The position numbers and the translations under genes were made by a program. Positions 63,150-64,000 of a stretch of DNA of 64,000 bases are shown in pieces (within the stretch, counting starts at the first letter, position 1; every line of letters begins with the position of its first letter). Source of the stretch: Candidatus Eremiobacter antarcticus. Its GTDB lineage: Bacteria; Vulcanimicrobiota; Vulcanimicrobiia; Eremiobacterales; Eremiobacteraceae. The stretch is from positions 124,001-188,000 of the forward strand of contig QHBK01000006.1 of the NCBI GenBank assembly GCA_003244105.1, in the 5' to 3' direction. The notes beneath the pieces were generated by a model, which did not search any database, had not been told where the DNA came from, and saw nothing but the letters and a program-made list of their open reading frames with translations.

Positions 63150-64000
63150 CGGGGAGCAAGCACCTCCTTGAGACGGATGCCGGGGCGCGCGTGCTGCTCG
63201 ACTGCGGGATGTATCAAGGGCTGCGCGACCTGACGGAACGCAATTGGATCCCGCCGCCTGTGGATCCCAAGACCCTGGACGCGGTGCTGCTGTCTCATGG
63301 GCACCTGGACCACTGCGGCTATCTGCCGGCGCTCGCACAGCAGGGCTTTCGCAAGCCCATCTACTGCACGGCCGCCACAGCCGAAGTCGCCGAGCTCGTG
63401 CTGCGCGACGCCGCGCATTTGCAAGAAGACGAAGCAGCGCGCGCGGCCAAGCATCCGGAGCGCGGGCTGCACACCACGCCCTTGTACACCGATGCGGATG
63501 TCGATGTGGTGGCGTCGCTTTTCTCAAGCGCGCGCTATGACGACATGCGCGACGACATCGCCGGCTGCCGCTTCTGCCTGAAGGACGCCGGACATATCTT
63601 GGGCTCCGCGATCATCGAAGTGTATTTCGAGTCCAAGAAGCTGACGTTCACGGGAGATCTCGGCCGCTATGGCAGGCCGCTGCTGCACGATCCATCCGCG
63701 ATCGCGCAAAGCGATTACGTGATCGCGGAGTCAACCTACGGAGACCGGCTGCACCCGAAGAACGATCCGCAAGAAGACCTGTGCGCCGTGATTCTGGCGG
63801 CGCAGCAGCGGCATGGTGTCCTCGTGATCCCGTCGTTTGCCGTCGGGCGCGCGCAGGAGATCCTCTACGCGATCGGCCGGTTGCAAGCTGCAAACCGCAT
63901 TCCGCGGCTGGCGATCTACGTCGACAGTCCGATGGCCATCGCGGCTGACGCCATCATGGAGCGCCACCCCGAAGCGATGCGCTTCGATCTCAAAGAGCGG
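63110..64000 (+). CDS. beta-CASP metallo-beta-lactamase RNA nuclease (3' cut by window)
   Basis: The first 297 codons of an MBL-fold, beta-CASP nuclease of the KHPSP/CPSF-like group. Metal motif LSHGHLDHCGYLP (HxHxDH), with later ligands at DAGHILGSA and FTGDLGRYG. The beta-CASP domain begins with VIPSFAVGRAQEILY, typical of this family. It is expected to act on RNA. Start ATG 63110 has AGAGGAG 5 nt upstream and lies inside the end of the SLOG gene, so translation is probably coupled. The 3' end is beyond the window. Confidence 0.9.
   Translation, partial: MARITFIGAAGVVTGSKHLLETDAGARVLLDCGMYQGLRDLTERNWIPPPVDPKTLDAVLLSHGHLDHCGYLPALAQQGFRKPIYCTAATAEVAELVLRDAAHLQEDEAARAAKHPERGLHTTPLYTDADVDVVASLFSSARYDDMRDDIAGCRFCLKDAGHILGSAIIEVYFESKKLTFTGDLGRYGRPLLHDPSAIAQSDYVIAESTYGDRLHPKNDPQEDLCAVILAAQQRHGVLVIPSFAVGRAQEILYAIGRLQAANRIPRLAIYVDSPMAIAADAIMERHPEAMRFDLKER

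Overview
This 64 kb window is high-GC bacterial chromosomal DNA, densely packed with housekeeping genes. Stop and start codons often overlap as ATGA, GTGA or TTGA, and several genes start with TTG or GTG. The cell is diderm: there is a 1252-residue TonB-dependent receptor and there are several lipoproteins. It respires: type II NADH dehydrogenase, aconitase, a Thermus-type isocitrate dehydrogenase, and a 2-oxoacid dehydrogenase E1alpha/E1beta/E2 set. The mix resembles uncultured diderm lineages such as Eremiobacterota (WPS-2) or neighbours. That placement is a guess from gene style, because no rRNA gene is present to settle it.

Layout. 0.1-5.6 kb: cytidylate kinase-like gene, icd, acnA, then a remnant of an Hsp20 gene and a strong terminator. 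5.7-7.8 kb: two oligopeptide-type ABC permeases and tRNA-Leu(GAG). 7.8-12.8 kb: ROK kinase, two lipoproteins (one a sialidase-like propeller), a C5-epimerase-like protein and a DJ-1/PfpI protein. 12.8-17.8 kb: a SWIM-SNF2 helicase divergent from ndh. 17.9-21.7 kb: an ABC-2 exporter operon with a secreted Kelch protein inside it. 21.7-25.4 kb: zinc ribbon, tryptophanase coupled to a thioesterase, a small Cys/His protein, a STAS protein, a MaoC-like protein and rpoZ. 25.5-31.3 kb: queE-queD, an EF-G-like GTPase and an M1 aminopeptidase with a HEAT tail. 31.3-36.4 kb: an overlapping lipoprotein/PucR-HTH/molbindin trio, then the 2-oxoacid dehydrogenase operon. 36.4-46 kb: TonB receptor, MFS exporter, a 475-bp gap with a candidate structured RNA and three DnaA boxes, then a LuxE-LuxC-aminotransferase operon. 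46-52.8 kb: MBL hydrolase, a small hypothetical, an FMN-barrel protein, GH15, a GAF-GGDEF-degenerate HD-GYP protein, and STAS plus a 54-residue protein. 53-59.6 kb: a complete SUF system with its regulator sufR and a second scaffold. 59.7-64 kb: YbjQ, VOC protein, typA, a LOG-like protein and a beta-CASP nuclease cut by the window end.

How the parts fit. icd and acnA supply consecutive TCA steps. Aconitase, QueE, the Rieske protein and SufR all depend on Fe-S clusters, which the suf operon makes. The suf control region can be read in detail: two divergent sigma70-type promoters whose -35 boxes are both touched by one CAAG-N6-CTTG palindrome. The most unusual metabolic unit is the LuxE-LuxC-class III aminotransferase operon. 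It reads as acid to acyl-enzyme to aldehyde to amine, with no luciferase. The most unusual non-coding stretch is 41.76-42.23 kb. I see no transposase, integrase, CRISPR array or prophage.
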